A stretch of 64,000 bases of DNA from JAKALD01 sp963817785 (lineage in GTDB: Bacteria > Pseudomonadota > Gammaproteobacteria > Burkholderiales > SG8-39): the NCBI GenBank assembly GCA_963817785.1, contig CAWFPL010000008.1:992001-1056000 (forward strand), in the 5' to 3' direction. The first letter of the stretch is position 1, and each line of letters begins with the position of its first letter. The translations under genes and the position numbers were made by a program. This document shows, in pieces, positions 25,361-34,214 of this stretch. Below the pieces are notes generated by a model that made no database searches, was not told where the DNA came from, and was given only the letters and a program-made list of their open reading frames with translations.

Positions 25361-25377
25361 GTAACGCCTTGCGTTAC
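25361..25377. promoter_or_regulatory. Palindromic operator before higBA
   Basis: The perfect palindrome GTAACGC-CTT-GCGTTAC ends 10 bases before the higB start. HigA-type antitoxins repress their own operon through inverted repeats in this position, so this is very probably the HigA operator. The preceding 25132-25360 holds no gene I can support. Confidence 0.7.
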
Positions 25378-25387
25378 ACTGGATTCG

Positions 25388-25666
25388 ATGATCCGCAGAT
25401 TCCGACACAGGGGTTTGCAGCAATTCTTCGAGACCGGCAGCAAAGCGGGGATACAAGCCCAGCACGCTGAACGCTTGCGGCTCATCCTCGCCCAACTGAA
25501 CGCAGCGGCCAAACCCGAGGACATGGCGCTCCCGGGTTTGGTGCTGCATTCGCTGAAGGGCAATCGAAAGGGCTACTGGTCGGTTCAGGTCAGCGGAAAC
25601 TGGAGGATCACGTTCGTTTTTGTGGGATCCAATGCCGACATGGTCGACTACGAGGACTATCACTGA
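25388..25666 (+). CDS. higB: HigB-type RelE-superfamily toxin
   Basis: The 92-aa product (MIRRFRHRGLQQFFETGSKAG...) matches the HigB-1/GraT toxin pattern: an N-terminal basic RGLQQFFETG, then LVLHSLKGNRKGYWSVQVSGNWRITF and the end VDYEDYH. These toxins are ribosome-dependent endoribonucleases that cut translated mRNA. The ATG at 25388 fits the family start better than the in-frame ATG at 25352, which lies within the operator. The toxin-first order followed by higA 11 nt later is typical of higBA. Confidence 0.93.
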   Translation: MIRRFRHRGLQQFFETGSKAGIQAQHAERLRLILAQLNAAAKPEDMALPGLVLHSLKGNRKGYWSVQVSGNWRITFVFVGSNADMVDYEDYH

Positions 25667-25677
25667 GAGGAAGCGAG

Positions 25678-25962
25678 ATGCGCATGCATAATCCCCCGCA
25701 CCCGGGCGAAATCATCAGATCGCTCTGCCTTGAGCCTCTCGGGGTGACGGTCACCGAAGCGGCAAAGGCCTTGGGCGTCAGCCGTAAGACGCTTTCCACG
25801 ATTCTGAATGGCCGGGCGGGCGTGAGCCCTGAGATGGCAGTACGTCTGTCTATCGCGTTCGGAACGTCCGCCGAGAGCTGGCTGAATCAGCAAACGCAGT
25901 ACGACCTCTGGCATGCCGAGCAGCGGCGCAAGCAATTGCGCGTCATGAAGTTGGCGGCCTGA
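25678..25962 (+). CDS. higA: HigA antitoxin, XRE-family regulator
   Basis: The 94-aa protein begins NPPHPGEIIRSLCLEPLGVTV and contains a helix-turn-helix (VTEAAKALGVSRKTLSTILNGRAGVSPEMA, residues about 25-55), the hallmark of HigA/VapI antitoxins. It neutralises HigB and represses the operon, probably through the palindrome at 25361-25377. It lies 11 nt after the higB stop. Confidence 0.94.
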   Translation: MRMHNPPHPGEIIRSLCLEPLGVTVTEAAKALGVSRKTLSTILNGRAGVSPEMAVRLSIAFGTSAESWLNQQTQYDLWHAEQRRKQLRVMKLAA

Positions 25963-26036
25963 CAGGATGGCGAATACCCGCCCGACGCCGATACTCCGCG
26001 ATGGAAGCGGCATGCGGATTAGGTTGTAACCGACCG

Positions 26037-26753
26037 CTAGGGCCGCCAGCTCATCGCCTGCTGAAACGCCGGCCGCGCCCGCATCCGCGCATACCACTCC
26101 GCCACGCGCGGCCGCCGCTCGATCATCGCCGTCTCGCCGAGGTGCGCGATGCGGTGCACGAAGGGCGCCATGTCGAGGTCGGCGAGCGAATACGCCTCGC
26201 CCGCGAGCCACGGTCCCTCGGCGAGCGCGGCCTGCATGCGATCGAGGGTCTTCGCCAGGCGCGCGAGCGAGGCCTGCAGCTCCGCTTCGCCGAAGCCCTC
26301 CTTCACGGCTTTCACCCAGCGCGCCGCGGTGTCCTGGTTGGGCATGCGCGCCGCGATCGCGGCGAGCTGCGCGTCGCCGTACTTGCCGGCGATCTCGGGG
26401 CGGATGTTCTTGTCGAACGAAGGCGTCTTCACCGCCCAGGTCGGCTCCTCGGCGATATACAGCGTCCATTCGCGCATGCGCGCGCGCGCATGGGCGTCGG
26501 CCGGCCGCAGCGCCGGCTCGGGGAACACGTCCTCCAGGTACTCGTTGATCACCAGCGACTCGCGGATCACGCGGCCGTCGTGCACCAGCACCGGCACCAC
26601 CGCGTCCGGGTTGAGCGCGAGGAACGCGGGCTCGAGCTGCTCGAAGGCCCGCAGGTTGACGTGACGGCTGTGCCACTCGAGGGCCTTCTCGCCGAGGCAT
26701 AGCCGCACCTTCTGCGAGCAGGTCGAATGCGTCGCGTGGTAGAGCTCGAGCAT
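26037..26753 (-). CDS. Glutathione S-transferase
   Basis: The 238-aa product has a thioredoxin-fold N-terminal domain with the catalytic region YHATHSTCSQKVRLCLGEK, the cis-Pro VVPVLVHDG and the glutathione-binding RESLVINEYLEDVF. An all-helical C-terminal domain follows, with LAGEAYSLADLDMAPFVHRI. It conjugates or transfers glutathione to electrophiles in the cytosol. Its start lies 2 bases after the stop of the TRAP permease, so it is probably co-transcribed with the transporter; that suggests a role in processing the imported compound, although the substrate is unknown. Confidence 0.9.
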   Translation of the reverse strand: MLELYHATHSTCSQKVRLCLGEKALEWHSRHVNLRAFEQLEPAFLALNPDAVVPVLVHDGRVIRESLVINEYLEDVFPEPALRPADAHARARMREWTLYIAEEPTWAVKTPSFDKNIRPEIAGKYGDAQLAAIAARMPNQDTAARWVKAVKEGFGEAELQASLARLAKTLDRMQAALAEGPWLAGEAYSLADLDMAPFVHRIAHLGETAMIERRPRVAEWYARMRARPAFQQAMSWRP

Positions 26754-26755
26754 CG

Positions 26756-28681
26756 TCAGACGCGCACGGCGTGCCCGTGCCGCGCGATCTCGCGCCAGAG
26801 GAGCACCGCGCCCAGCAGGAGCCCCGCGTAGTCCGTGTAATTCGCCCCGCGGAAGGTGTCGCCCGGGATCAGGAGCAGGACGCCCGAGACGACGAAGAGC
26901 GCGCGCGCCGCCGCCCCGATCGGCGCAAGGAAGAAGCCGACCACGCCGATGGTGCCCATCCAGATGCCGAGCGCGGCGGTGAGCGCGGTCCACGCGATCA
27001 CGAGCGCCGGACCCTGCATCAGCAGGCTGGGCGAGAACACGAACAGGAACGGGACGATGTAGGCGCTCCACCCGATGCGCGCGGCGGTCCAGCCGGTGCG
27101 GTTCGGGTCGGTGCCGCCGATGTTGGCCGCGGCGAAGGCGGCGAGCGCCACCGGCGGGGTCACCATCGACATGATGCCGAAGTACAGCACGAACATGTGC
27201 GCCGCCATGGGCGCGATGCCGGCCTGCACCAGCGCGGGCGCGATCAGCGTGGCGAGGATCACGTACACGCCCACCGTCGGCAGCCCCATGCCGAGCAGGA
27301 TGCCCATGAGCGCGGTGAGCACGAGCAGCAGCAGAACGCTGTGCTGCGTGATGGTGAGCAGCTGCAGCGTGAGCCCGAAGGCGAATCCGGTGATGTTGAG
27401 GATGCCGATGAACATGCCGGCGGCCGCGCAGATCAGCACCAGGTCGACCACCGCGCCGCCGGTGGAGAGCGCCGCGCGCAGCACCTCGCCCAGCGTGTAG
27501 CGGTGGCCACGGAAGCCGAACGCGAGCGCGCACAGGATCAGCACACCCGCGGCGAGCAGCGCTGCGTACTCGGCGCGCGTGTTCATCACCAGCAGCGCGT
27601 ACAGCAGCACGGCGAAGGGGATCGGGAAGTACCAGCCGGCGCGCAGCACGTCGCGCGCGCGCGGCAGCTGCGCCGCGGGCTCCCCGACGATGCCGCGCTT
27701 GGCCGCCTCGAGGTCCACCTGGCAAAAGAGCGCGAAGTAATACAGCGCCGCCGGAATGGCCGCCGCCACCGCCACCGCGGCATAGGGTATCTGCAGCACC
27801 TCGGCCATGAGGAACGCGGCCGCGCCCATCACCGGCGGCATCAGCTGCCCACCGGTCGAGCCCACCGCCTCCACCGCCGCGGCGAGCGTCGCCGGGAAGC
27901 CGGAGCGCTTCATGAGCGGGATCGAGACGACGCCGACCGCCGACACGTTGGCGACCGCGCTCCCGGAGATCATGCCGAACAGCGCCGAGCCGACCACCGC
28001 GATCTTGGCCGCACCGCCGCGGTAGCGCCCCATCCAGGCGCGCGCCAGGTCGGTGAAGAACTCCGAGCCGCCGCAGCGCGCGAGAATCCGGCCCATGAGG
28101 ATGAACGGGATCACCACCGTGATGCCGATGTGCACCGGCGCGCCGAGCAGCGCGTTGGTGTCCATCCCGAGGTACACGAGCAGACGCCTGAATTCGACCG
28201 GGCGCGACTGGAACACGCCCGGCAGGTGGTCGCCCAGCATCGCGTAGACGACGCCGCCGAGCGTGATCGCCACCAGCGTCATGCCGGTGGTGCGACGCGT
28301 GGCCTCGAGCACCAGCAGCACCAGCGCCGCCGACATCAGGATGCCGTCCACCGGCAGCTCGGTCAGCGTGTTGACGAGCACCGGGTAGCGCCAGGCGATG
28401 TACAGGCAGATCGCGAGGCCCGTCGCCGCGGCGAGCGCGTCCCACCACGGCACGCGCGCCGCGGCCGCCGGCGGGCCCGCGCGCACGGTGAGGAACGCGA
28501 GCGCGATCGCCAGCCCGATGACCGTGACGAGGAACTGCTCGGTGTAGAGCGCGAAGCCGAGCTTGCTCGGGACGTCGAGCACCCAGCCGACCACCAGGAC
28601 GGTGAGTACGGCCCGCAGCGCGAAGACCGTGCGCGCCCAGGGGCGCCGTCCCACCGCCGGGGCGGCGTGCGGGTCAGGCAT
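26756..28681 (-). CDS. TRAP transporter fused permease, TAXI type
   Basis: The 641-aa inner-membrane protein fuses the small (4-TM, DctQ-like) and large (12-TM, DctM-like) permease subunits. Around 16 hydrophobic segments are seen. Typical motifs are GMISGSAVANVSAVGVVSIPLMKRSGFPA, GSTGGQLMPPVMGAAAFLMAE and LGMGLPTVGVYVILATL. It uses the Na+ gradient for uptake of substrate delivered by the TAXI binding protein encoded just upstream (28727-29671). TAXI-TRAP systems usually carry carboxylates such as glutamate or related acids; the ligand here is unknown. Confidence 0.93.
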   Translation of the reverse strand: MPDPHAAPAVGRRPWARTVFALRAVLTVLVVGWVLDVPSKLGFALYTEQFLVTVIGLAIALAFLTVRAGPPAAAARVPWWDALAAATGLAICLYIAWRYPVLVNTLTELPVDGILMSAALVLLVLEATRRTTGMTLVAITLGGVVYAMLGDHLPGVFQSRPVEFRRLLVYLGMDTNALLGAPVHIGITVVIPFILMGRILARCGGSEFFTDLARAWMGRYRGGAAKIAVVGSALFGMISGSAVANVSAVGVVSIPLMKRSGFPATLAAAVEAVGSTGGQLMPPVMGAAAFLMAEVLQIPYAAVAVAAAIPAALYYFALFCQVDLEAAKRGIVGEPAAQLPRARDVLRAGWYFPIPFAVLLYALLVMNTRAEYAALLAAGVLILCALAFGFRGHRYTLGEVLRAALSTGGAVVDLVLICAAAGMFIGILNITGFAFGLTLQLLTITQHSVLLLLVLTALMGILLGMGLPTVGVYVILATLIAPALVQAGIAPMAAHMFVLYFGIMSMVTPPVALAAFAAANIGGTDPNRTGWTAARIGWSAYIVPFLFVFSPSLLMQGPALVIAWTALTAALGIWMGTIGVVGFFLAPIGAAARALFVVSGVLLLIPGDTFRGANYTDYAGLLLGAVLLWREIARHGHAVRV

Positions 28682-28726
28682 GGCCGGCGCGGCCCCGGGA
28701 CGCGTGCAGAGCGCCGGCCCGCGGCG

Positions 28727-29671
28727 TCACTTCGCGAGGCCGACTTCGCGGTAGAACTTGAGCGCCCCCGGGTGGTAGGGCGCGGGCATCGGCTTGTACA
28801 TGCTCTTGCCGTTGAAGCCGGCGAACGGCTTGAAGCTCGCCATGAGCGCGGCGCGGTTGTGGTACAGGGTCTTGGTGATCGCGTACACCACGTCGTCCTT
28901 CAAGTGCGAGCTCGCGAGCAGCAGGTAGTCGTAAGCCATCAGCTTGGTGGGACCCACCACGCCGGCGAACTGCGGCGCGGGCTTGACGTCGCTCACGTAC
29001 GCGTAGGGCACGAACTGGCGCATCGCCGCGACCGACTTGGGATCGTCCGAGATCGGTAGGAAGCGGATGCCGCCGGTGGTCTTGTCCACCTCCGACACCT
29101 TGCCGGCGCCGATCGCGAAAAACCCCGCGTCCGCGTTGCCGGAAGCGAAGTCGTCGGCATCGCGCACCACGTTCGGCACCAGGACCGGGACGATGTCCTT
29201 CGAGGTCAGCCCGCCGTTGGCGAGCAACCCGTCCACCACGCGATTGAGCGTCACCTGCGCGGTGAAGCCGTACACCACGCGCTTGCCCTTCAGGTCGGCG
29301 ATCGTCTTGATGGGCGAGTCCTTGCGCACGAAGAAGCCGACGCGCAGCGGAAACAGCACGCCGACGACGCGCACGTTCGGCTGCTTGCGCCCGTGGTACG
29401 AGGCTTCGCCGTTGTAGGCCTCCTCGGCCTCGAGCGTGTTGCCGACCGTGAGATCGATCTCGCCGGTGTTGAGCAGCGGGAACACCGAGCTCGATCCCGA
29501 GTAGGGCTGCACGCGGCTCTGGATCTTGCCCTGCTCGAGCAGCACCTTGGCGACCGCCGAGCCCATGTTGTAGCCGATCGTGCCCTGCGGCGCGGTGCCG
29601 ATGCCGAGCACCTGCGCGTGCGCGGCGCCGCACAGCGTCAGCGCGGCGCAAGCCGTGACCAGTCTTTTCAT
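28727..29671 (-). CDS. TAXI-family TRAP solute-binding protein
   Basis: The 314-aa product starts at ATG 29671, preceded by a strong AAGGAGG. It has a Sec signal peptide (MKRLVTACAALTLCGAAHA). The family-typical GTAPQGTIGYNMGSAVAKVL is followed by KGKRVVYGFTAQVTLNRVVDG and a C-terminal PYHPGALKFYREVGL. It binds substrate in the periplasm and passes it to the fused permease encoded 45 bp downstream. Confidence 0.94.
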   Translation of the reverse strand: MKRLVTACAALTLCGAAHAQVLGIGTAPQGTIGYNMGSAVAKVLLEQGKIQSRVQPYSGSSSVFPLLNTGEIDLTVGNTLEAEEAYNGEASYHGRKQPNVRVVGVLFPLRVGFFVRKDSPIKTIADLKGKRVVYGFTAQVTLNRVVDGLLANGGLTSKDIVPVLVPNVVRDADDFASGNADAGFFAIGAGKVSEVDKTTGGIRFLPISDDPKSVAAMRQFVPYAYVSDVKPAPQFAGVVGPTKLMAYDYLLLASSHLKDDVVYAITKTLYHNRAALMASFKPFAGFNGKSMYKPMPAPYHPGALKFYREVGLAK

Positions 29672-29741
29672 TGTGACCTCCTCCTTGGGTGCAGGAGACT
29701 CTAGCAAACGGCCCATCCGGCCGCAACGCGCGGCGCCGCCT

Positions 29742-30128
29742 TCACGCCGGCTCCGAGATCTCGATCAGGTTGAGGTCCGGATCGCGAACGTACACCGAGC
29801 GGATCTTCGAGGTGGCGCCAGTCTTCATCACCGGCCCCTCGATGATCTCGACATGCGCGGCGCGCAAACGCCGGATCACCTCGTCGAGCGGCACGCCGGC
29901 GATGAAGCACAGGTCCAGGGTGCCCGGCGCCGCGACGTGGGCGCGCGGCTCGAATTCCTTCCCCCATTCGTGCACGTTGATCTTCTGGTTGCCGAAGGCG
30001 AACGCGAATCGCTCCTCGGTGGGCGTCCTGAAGGTGACCAGCCGCATGCCGAGGACCTCGGTGTAGAAGCGCACGCAGTCCGCACGGTCGCGCGTCGTGA
30101 GCACGATGTGGTCGACGTGATCGATCAT
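29742..30128 (-). CDS. VOC-family (glyoxalase-like) protein
   Basis: The 128-aa protein starts at ATG 30128, which overlaps the CoA-transferase stop (ATGA). It has paired beta-alpha-beta motifs of the vicinal oxygen chelate fold, with DHVDHIVLTTRDRADCVRFYTEVLGM at the N-terminus and VYVRDPDLNLIEISEPA at the C-terminus; potential metal ligands are the early His and the late Glu. Members include glyoxalases, epimerases and ring-cleavage dioxygenases. In this coupled operon it probably acts on a CoA-linked or phenolic intermediate, but the substrate is unknown. Confidence 0.88.
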   Translation of the reverse strand: MIDHVDHIVLTTRDRADCVRFYTEVLGMRLVTFRTPTEERFAFAFGNQKINVHEWGKEFEPRAHVAAPGTLDLCFIAGVPLDEVIRRLRAAHVEIIEGPVMKTGATSKIRSVYVRDPDLNLIEISEPA

Positions 30129-31312
30129 ACGATGCCCTCCCCGCGCAGCCGCGCGATCTCCGCTTCGCCGTAGCCGATCGCGCGCAGCACCTCGCCGGTA
30201 TGCTCGCCGAGCTTCGGCGCCGCGCTGCGGATCGCGCCCGGGGTGGCCGAGAGCTTGGGCACCACACCCGGCTGCCTGAGCGGCTCGCCGTCTCCGGCCA
30301 CCGAGTCGACCAGCATGCCGCGCGCGGCGAAGTGCGGATCGGCGGCGATGTCGGCGGCGCTGTAGATGCGCCCTGCCGGCACCTCGGCCGCTTCCATCGC
30401 CGCGAGGACCTGGTCTTGCGTGCGCTGGGCGGTCCAGGCACCGATCGCCTGGTCGATCCTTCCCATCTGCGCGGCGCGCCCGTCGTTCTTCGCCAGTGCG
30501 GGATCGTCGCGCAGGTCCTCGCGCCCGATCGCGCCCATCAGCCGCCGGTACAGGCTGTCGGCGTTGCCCGCGATCAGCACGTACGCGCCCCCCTGGCACG
30601 GGTACAGGTTGGAGGGCGCGATGCCGGGCAGGCTGCTTCCCGAGCGCTCGCGCACGGTGCCGTCGGCGTCGTATTCCGGCAGCAGGCTCTCCATGACGTT
30701 GAACACCGACTCGTACAGCGCGACGTCGATCACCTGCCCGGTGCCGCCGCTGTTCAGGTGATGCAGCGCGAGCAGCGCGCCGATCACCCCGTGCAGCGAG
30801 GCGAGCGTGTCGCCGATCGACAGGTTGGGCCGCACCGGCGGCCGGTCGGGATAACCGGTGACGTAGCGCAAGCCCCCGACGGCTTCCGCGATCGCGGCGA
30901 AGCCCGGCCGGTCGCGATAGGGCCCGCTCTGGCCGTAGCCGGAGATGCGCACCATGATGAGCTTCGGGTTCTCCTTCGAGAGCGCCTCCCAGCCGAGATT
31001 CCACTTCTCCAGCGCGCCGGGGCGGAAGTTCTCGATCACGATGTCGCTGGCGCGCGCGAGCTTGCGCACGATCTCCTGGCCCTGCGGCTTGCGCAGGTCC
31101 ACGCTCACCGATTTCTTGTTCCTCGACTGCACCTGCCACCACAGCGACACGCCGTTGCGCATGCGGCGCCAGCGGCGCAGCGGATCGCCGTCGCCCGGCG
31201 GCTCGACCTTGATCACCTCGGCGCCGAAGTCGGCGAGCGTCTTGGCGCAGAACGGCCCGGCGATCAGGCTGCCGAGCTCGAGGACGCGGACCCCGGCCAG
31301 CGGTCCGCTCAT
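30125..31312 (-). CDS. CaiB/BaiF-type CoA transferase
   Basis: The 395-aa product is a class III CoA transferase. Motifs are LAGVRVLELGSLIAGPFCAKTLADFGAEVIKVEPPGDGD at the N-terminus, NKKSVSVDLRKPQG, FRPGALEKWNLGWEAL and GDTLASLHGVIGAL, which contains the catalytic Asp position. It moves CoA between carboxylic acids. It overlaps both neighbours (ATGA with MaoC at 31309-31312 and with VOC at 30125-30128). The operon therefore supplies activation, hydration and further steps of a carboxylate degradation route. Confidence 0.92.
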   Translation of the reverse strand: MSGPLAGVRVLELGSLIAGPFCAKTLADFGAEVIKVEPPGDGDPLRRWRRMRNGVSLWWQVQSRNKKSVSVDLRKPQGQEIVRKLARASDIVIENFRPGALEKWNLGWEALSKENPKLIMVRISGYGQSGPYRDRPGFAAIAEAVGGLRYVTGYPDRPPVRPNLSIGDTLASLHGVIGALLALHHLNSGGTGQVIDVALYESVFNVMESLLPEYDADGTVRERSGSSLPGIAPSNLYPCQGGAYVLIAGNADSLYRRLMGAIGREDLRDDPALAKNDGRAAQMGRIDQAIGAWTAQRTQDQVLAAMEAAEVPAGRIYSAADIAADPHFAARGMLVDSVAGDGEPLRQPGVVPKLSATPGAIRSAAPKLGEHTGEVLRAIGYGEAEIARLRGEGIV

Positions 31313-31779
31313 GCCGCCGGCCGGCGCTTGAGCAAGCGCAGCGGGTTGTACTGGAGCACCGTCTCGCCGCGCCGGTTGACCACGCGATTGACAAAGCGCA
31401 CCAGGCCCCGGTCGCCCTTCGAGGTGAGCCGGTGCTCGGCGACCTCGCACTCAACGTGGATCGTGTCTCCCACCACGGTCGAGCGCTTCACGTCGAGCGT
31501 CGCGTTGAGGAACGCGAGCCCGGTGTCCTGCATCGACGGCAGGAGCAGCCCCTCGGCGAAGGCGTACACCAGCGCGCCGGGCACCGGCCGGCCCTCGATC
31601 GCCATACCTTCGCGCCCTTCGGCCACCGCGAACAGCTCCTCGGTGAGCCAGCTCAGGTTGACGAAGCCCGCCAGGTCCGCCTCGGTGATGGTGCGGCGGT
31701 GGGTGCGGAAGCGGAAGCCGACCGACAGGTCCTCGAAGTAGAAGCCGCGGCCGACGACGAACAGCGACGGGGCGCTCAC
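31309..31779 (-). CDS. MaoC-like acyl dehydratase domain protein
   Basis: I place the start at GTG 31779, giving 156 aa; the longer open frame upstream is antisense-type sequence over the neighbouring gene. The hot-dog domain shows YFEDLSVGFRFRTHRRTITEADLAGFVNLSWLTEELF and a GALVYAFAEGLL helix. The usual hydratase D-x-N-P-x-H box is replaced by NLSWLTEE, so it belongs to the atypical branch of MaoC proteins and its catalytic ability is uncertain. It overlaps the CoA-transferase start. Confidence 0.8.
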   Translation of the reverse strand: MSAPSLFVVGRGFYFEDLSVGFRFRTHRRTITEADLAGFVNLSWLTEELFAVAEGREGMAIEGRPVPGALVYAFAEGLLLPSMQDTGLAFLNATLDVKRSTVVGDTIHVECEVAEHRLTSKGDRGLVRFVNRVVNRRGETVLQYNPLRLLKRRPAA

Positions 31780-31790
31780 GTAGCGGGCCG

Positions 31791-32078
31791 CTATTTCTCG
31801 AAGTGCGAGCGCGCCTGGCCGAAGGCCTCGGCCATCGCCTTCCAGGCGGCGTCCGCGCCCTTCATCATGTCCATCCACGCCCCGCTCGAAGCGACCTGCA
31901 GCTGGTGCAGCGTGTACATCGCCTCGTCGCGGCGCGAGCGCAGCGCCTCGAGCTGCTGCTCGTACTGGGCCTTCATGTCGGCCTGCGAGGTCTTGGCCTT
32001 CGCCTCCCACTTCGCGACCTCGGTGTTCCACTGGTCGAGCTGCGCCTTCATCTTTTCGACGTACTCATCGCGGTTCAT
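31791..32078 (-). CDS. Small coiled-coil stress-type protein
   Basis: The 95-aa product is started at ATG 32078, supported by AGGAGGACGCC. It is almost entirely helical, with heptad character (EYVEKMKAQLDQWNTEVAKW...EQQLEALRSRRDEAM), and ends in an amphipathic WMDMMKGADAAWKAMAEAF. It resembles the sll1863-type coiled-coil proteins and, more distantly, phasins. The function is unknown; its place in a CoA-linked operon fits a structural or granule-associated role only weakly. Confidence 0.7.
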   Translation of the reverse strand: MNRDEYVEKMKAQLDQWNTEVAKWEAKAKTSQADMKAQYEQQLEALRSRRDEAMYTLHQLQVASSGAWMDMMKGADAAWKAMAEAFGQARSHFEK

Positions 32079-32136
32079 GGCGTCCTCCTGCGTCGGGTTG
32101 AGGGGCTGAGGTAGCGCGGAATCGGATAGCCGGATT

Positions 32137-33087
32137 CTACCGCGCGGCGTACGCCTGCCGCGCCCAGGCGACGCTCGCGATGGCGGCATCCTCGAGCGGG
32201 GTCGGCTCGATGCCGAAGCGCTCCCGGAAGCGGCGGTCGTCGACCACGAAGGGCTCGTCCCACTGGTAGAGCATCTCGCGCATTTCCCGCATCAGCGGCG
32301 AGAACGTGCCCAGAGCGCGCACGATCCAGAGCGGAACGCTCGCCAGGCGCACCGGGCGGGCGAGCACGCGCCCGAAGCGCGCGACCAGCTCGCGCATCGT
32401 CCCCCCGGGCTGGCACGGGAGCATCCAGGGGTGCCCGAGCACGTCGTCGTCCGAGCAGCCGAGCGCGGCGAGCCCAGCCGCGACGTCGGGAATGTAGTGA
32501 TAGGTGTGGACCGCAGCGGGATCGACCGGCGACCACACGGTGCGCCCGGCGAGCGCCGGTTTCCAGAGGTACTCCCCGAGGAAGGTCTGCCCGCCGCCCG
32601 GGCCGTAGAAATCCGACGCCCGCCCCGACACCGCGCGCACGTCGCCGCGTCGGTGCGCGTCGAACAGCTGCTCCGCGGCCAGCGCACGGACCTCGCCCTT
32701 GCGGCTGCACGGATTCATCGGCGTGTCCTCGTTCATCGGCCGCCCGCCCGTGCGCCCGAGCATGTACAGGTTGTCCAGCACCACGAGGCGCGCGCCGGCC
32801 TTGCCCGCCGCCGCGATCAGGTTGTCCATGTAGCGCGGCAGCAGCGCGGCCCACGTCGAGGTGTCATAGGGCACGTTCAGGCAGTGATACGCCACGCTCG
32901 CCCCGCGGGTCGCCTCGAGGCAGAACGCCGCATCGGCGGCGTCGCCGGCGAACAGCTCCGCGCCCCGCGCGACTGTGCCGCGCGAGCGCCTGACGACGCG
33001 CACGCGCAGGCCGGCTTCGAGCAAGCGCGCGGCGAGCGGCGCGCCCACCTGCCCGGCGCCGAAGACAACGTGCAGAGCGTCGCTCAT
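32137..33087 (-). CDS. NAD-dependent epimerase/dehydratase-family protein
   Basis: The 316-aa extended SDR has an N-terminal Rossmann motif FGAGQVGAPLAARLLEAG, a middle part with LVVLDNLYMLGRTGG (the usual YxxxK Tyr is not in its classical context), and FYGPGGG, typical of atypical SDRs related to NAD-dependent epimerases. Its ATG overlaps the alcohol dehydrogenase stop (ATGA at 33084-33087). It likely reduces or oxidises an intermediate of the same pathway; the substrate is unknown. Confidence 0.82.
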   Translation of the reverse strand: MSDALHVVFGAGQVGAPLAARLLEAGLRVRVVRRSRGTVARGAELFAGDAADAAFCLEATRGASVAYHCLNVPYDTSTWAALLPRYMDNLIAAAGKAGARLVVLDNLYMLGRTGGRPMNEDTPMNPCSRKGEVRALAAEQLFDAHRRGDVRAVSGRASDFYGPGGGQTFLGEYLWKPALAGRTVWSPVDPAAVHTYHYIPDVAAGLAALGCSDDDVLGHPWMLPCQPGGTMRELVARFGRVLARPVRLASVPLWIVRALGTFSPLMREMREMLYQWDEPFVVDDRRFRERFGIEPTPLEDAAIASVAWARQAYAAR

Positions 33088-34214
33088 GCGCCCCTCGCCC
33101 CCATGCGCAGCACCGGCTTGATGGTGCGCCCGCGCCGGGCGTCCGCGATCGCCCGGTTGATCGCGCCGAAGGCGTAGGGCCTGACCAGGCGTTCGATCGG
33201 AAACCTGCCCGCGCGCCAGAGCGCGATCAGCTTCGGAATGAAGCGCTGCGGCACCGAGTCGCCCTGGATGACGCTCACGCTCCGGCGCCGCCCCGGCAGC
33301 GACGCATTCCCGTCCGGGCGCGCGACGAGTGCGAGCGTGCCGCGCGGATTGAGCAGCGCTGCGCCGATGCGCTCCATCGCCGGCTCGCCGGTGACCTCCA
33401 GCACGTAGTCGACGCCGCCGCCGGTGATCGCGGCGATGCGCGCCGCGAGCCTGCCGCGGCGGTTGTCGATCGCGTGCGTGGCCCCCAGCTCGAGCGCGAG
33501 CGCGAGACGCGCGGGGACGACGTCGACCGCGATGATCGGGCTCGCGCCCGCGATGCGCGCCGCCATGACCGCCGCCAGGCCGACCGCGCCGCTGCCGAAA
33601 ACGGCGACGCTCGCGCCCTTCGGCACGCGCAGCGTGTTCAGCACGGTGCCCGCCCCGGTCTGCAGCCCGCAGCCGAGCGGCGCGAGCAGCTCGAGCGGCA
33701 GGTCCCTGGGCACCTTGACGAGGTTGCGCTCGGTCGCCAGCGCGTAGGTCGCGAACGAAGACTGGCCGAAGAAGTGCCCGCCGACCCCGTTCGCTTCGAG
33801 CGCATTGCTGCCGTCGAGGCGGCGAAAGCCGAAGTTCGCCTCGTAGAAGCGCGCACAGTGCGCGGGACGTCCGCCCCGGCACGCGCTGCAGCGCCCGCAC
33901 GACTGGTAGGAGAGCACGACGTGATCGCCACGCCGGACCTTCTTCACCCGCCTGCCCACCTTCTCGACGATCCCCGCTCCCTCGTGGCCCAGCACCACCG
34001 GCTCCTCGGCGGCGCCGTGCTCGTCGCAAAGATCGATGTCCGTGCGGCAGATGCCCGCGGCGACGATGCGCACCAGCACCTCGTCCTCGCGCGGCGCCTC
34101 CAGCGCGAGCCGCTCGATCTTCAGCGGACCGCCCGGCCTGCGCAGCACCGCCGCGCGGATCCTGCGGCGCGCAAGCGAGGAATCGACGGGCCTCCCGGGG
34201 GCCATCTCACGCAT
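33084..34214 (-). CDS. Zinc-dependent alcohol dehydrogenase
   Basis: The 376-aa product (ATG 34214; ATG 34205 also possible, neither with a strong ribosome binding site) is a medium-chain dehydrogenase. Catalytic zinc ligands are visible in GICRTDIDLCDEHG and GHEGAG. Structural zinc cysteines are in SYQSCGRCSACRGGRPAHC, and the NAD fold is in VAVFGSGAVGLAAVMAA. The layout matches the aryl/benzyl alcohol dehydrogenase group (XylB/AreB-like). It is the first gene of the five- to six-gene overlapping - strand operon. Confidence 0.88.
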   Translation of the reverse strand: MREMAPGRPVDSSLARRRIRAAVLRRPGGPLKIERLALEAPREDEVLVRIVAAGICRTDIDLCDEHGAAEEPVVLGHEGAGIVEKVGRRVKKVRRGDHVVLSYQSCGRCSACRGGRPAHCARFYEANFGFRRLDGSNALEANGVGGHFFGQSSFATYALATERNLVKVPRDLPLELLAPLGCGLQTGAGTVLNTLRVPKGASVAVFGSGAVGLAAVMAARIAGASPIIAVDVVPARLALALELGATHAIDNRRGRLAARIAAITGGGVDYVLEVTGEPAMERIGAALLNPRGTLALVARPDGNASLPGRRRSVSVIQGDSVPQRFIPKLIALWRAGRFPIERLVRPYAFGAINRAIADARRGRTIKPVLRMGARGA

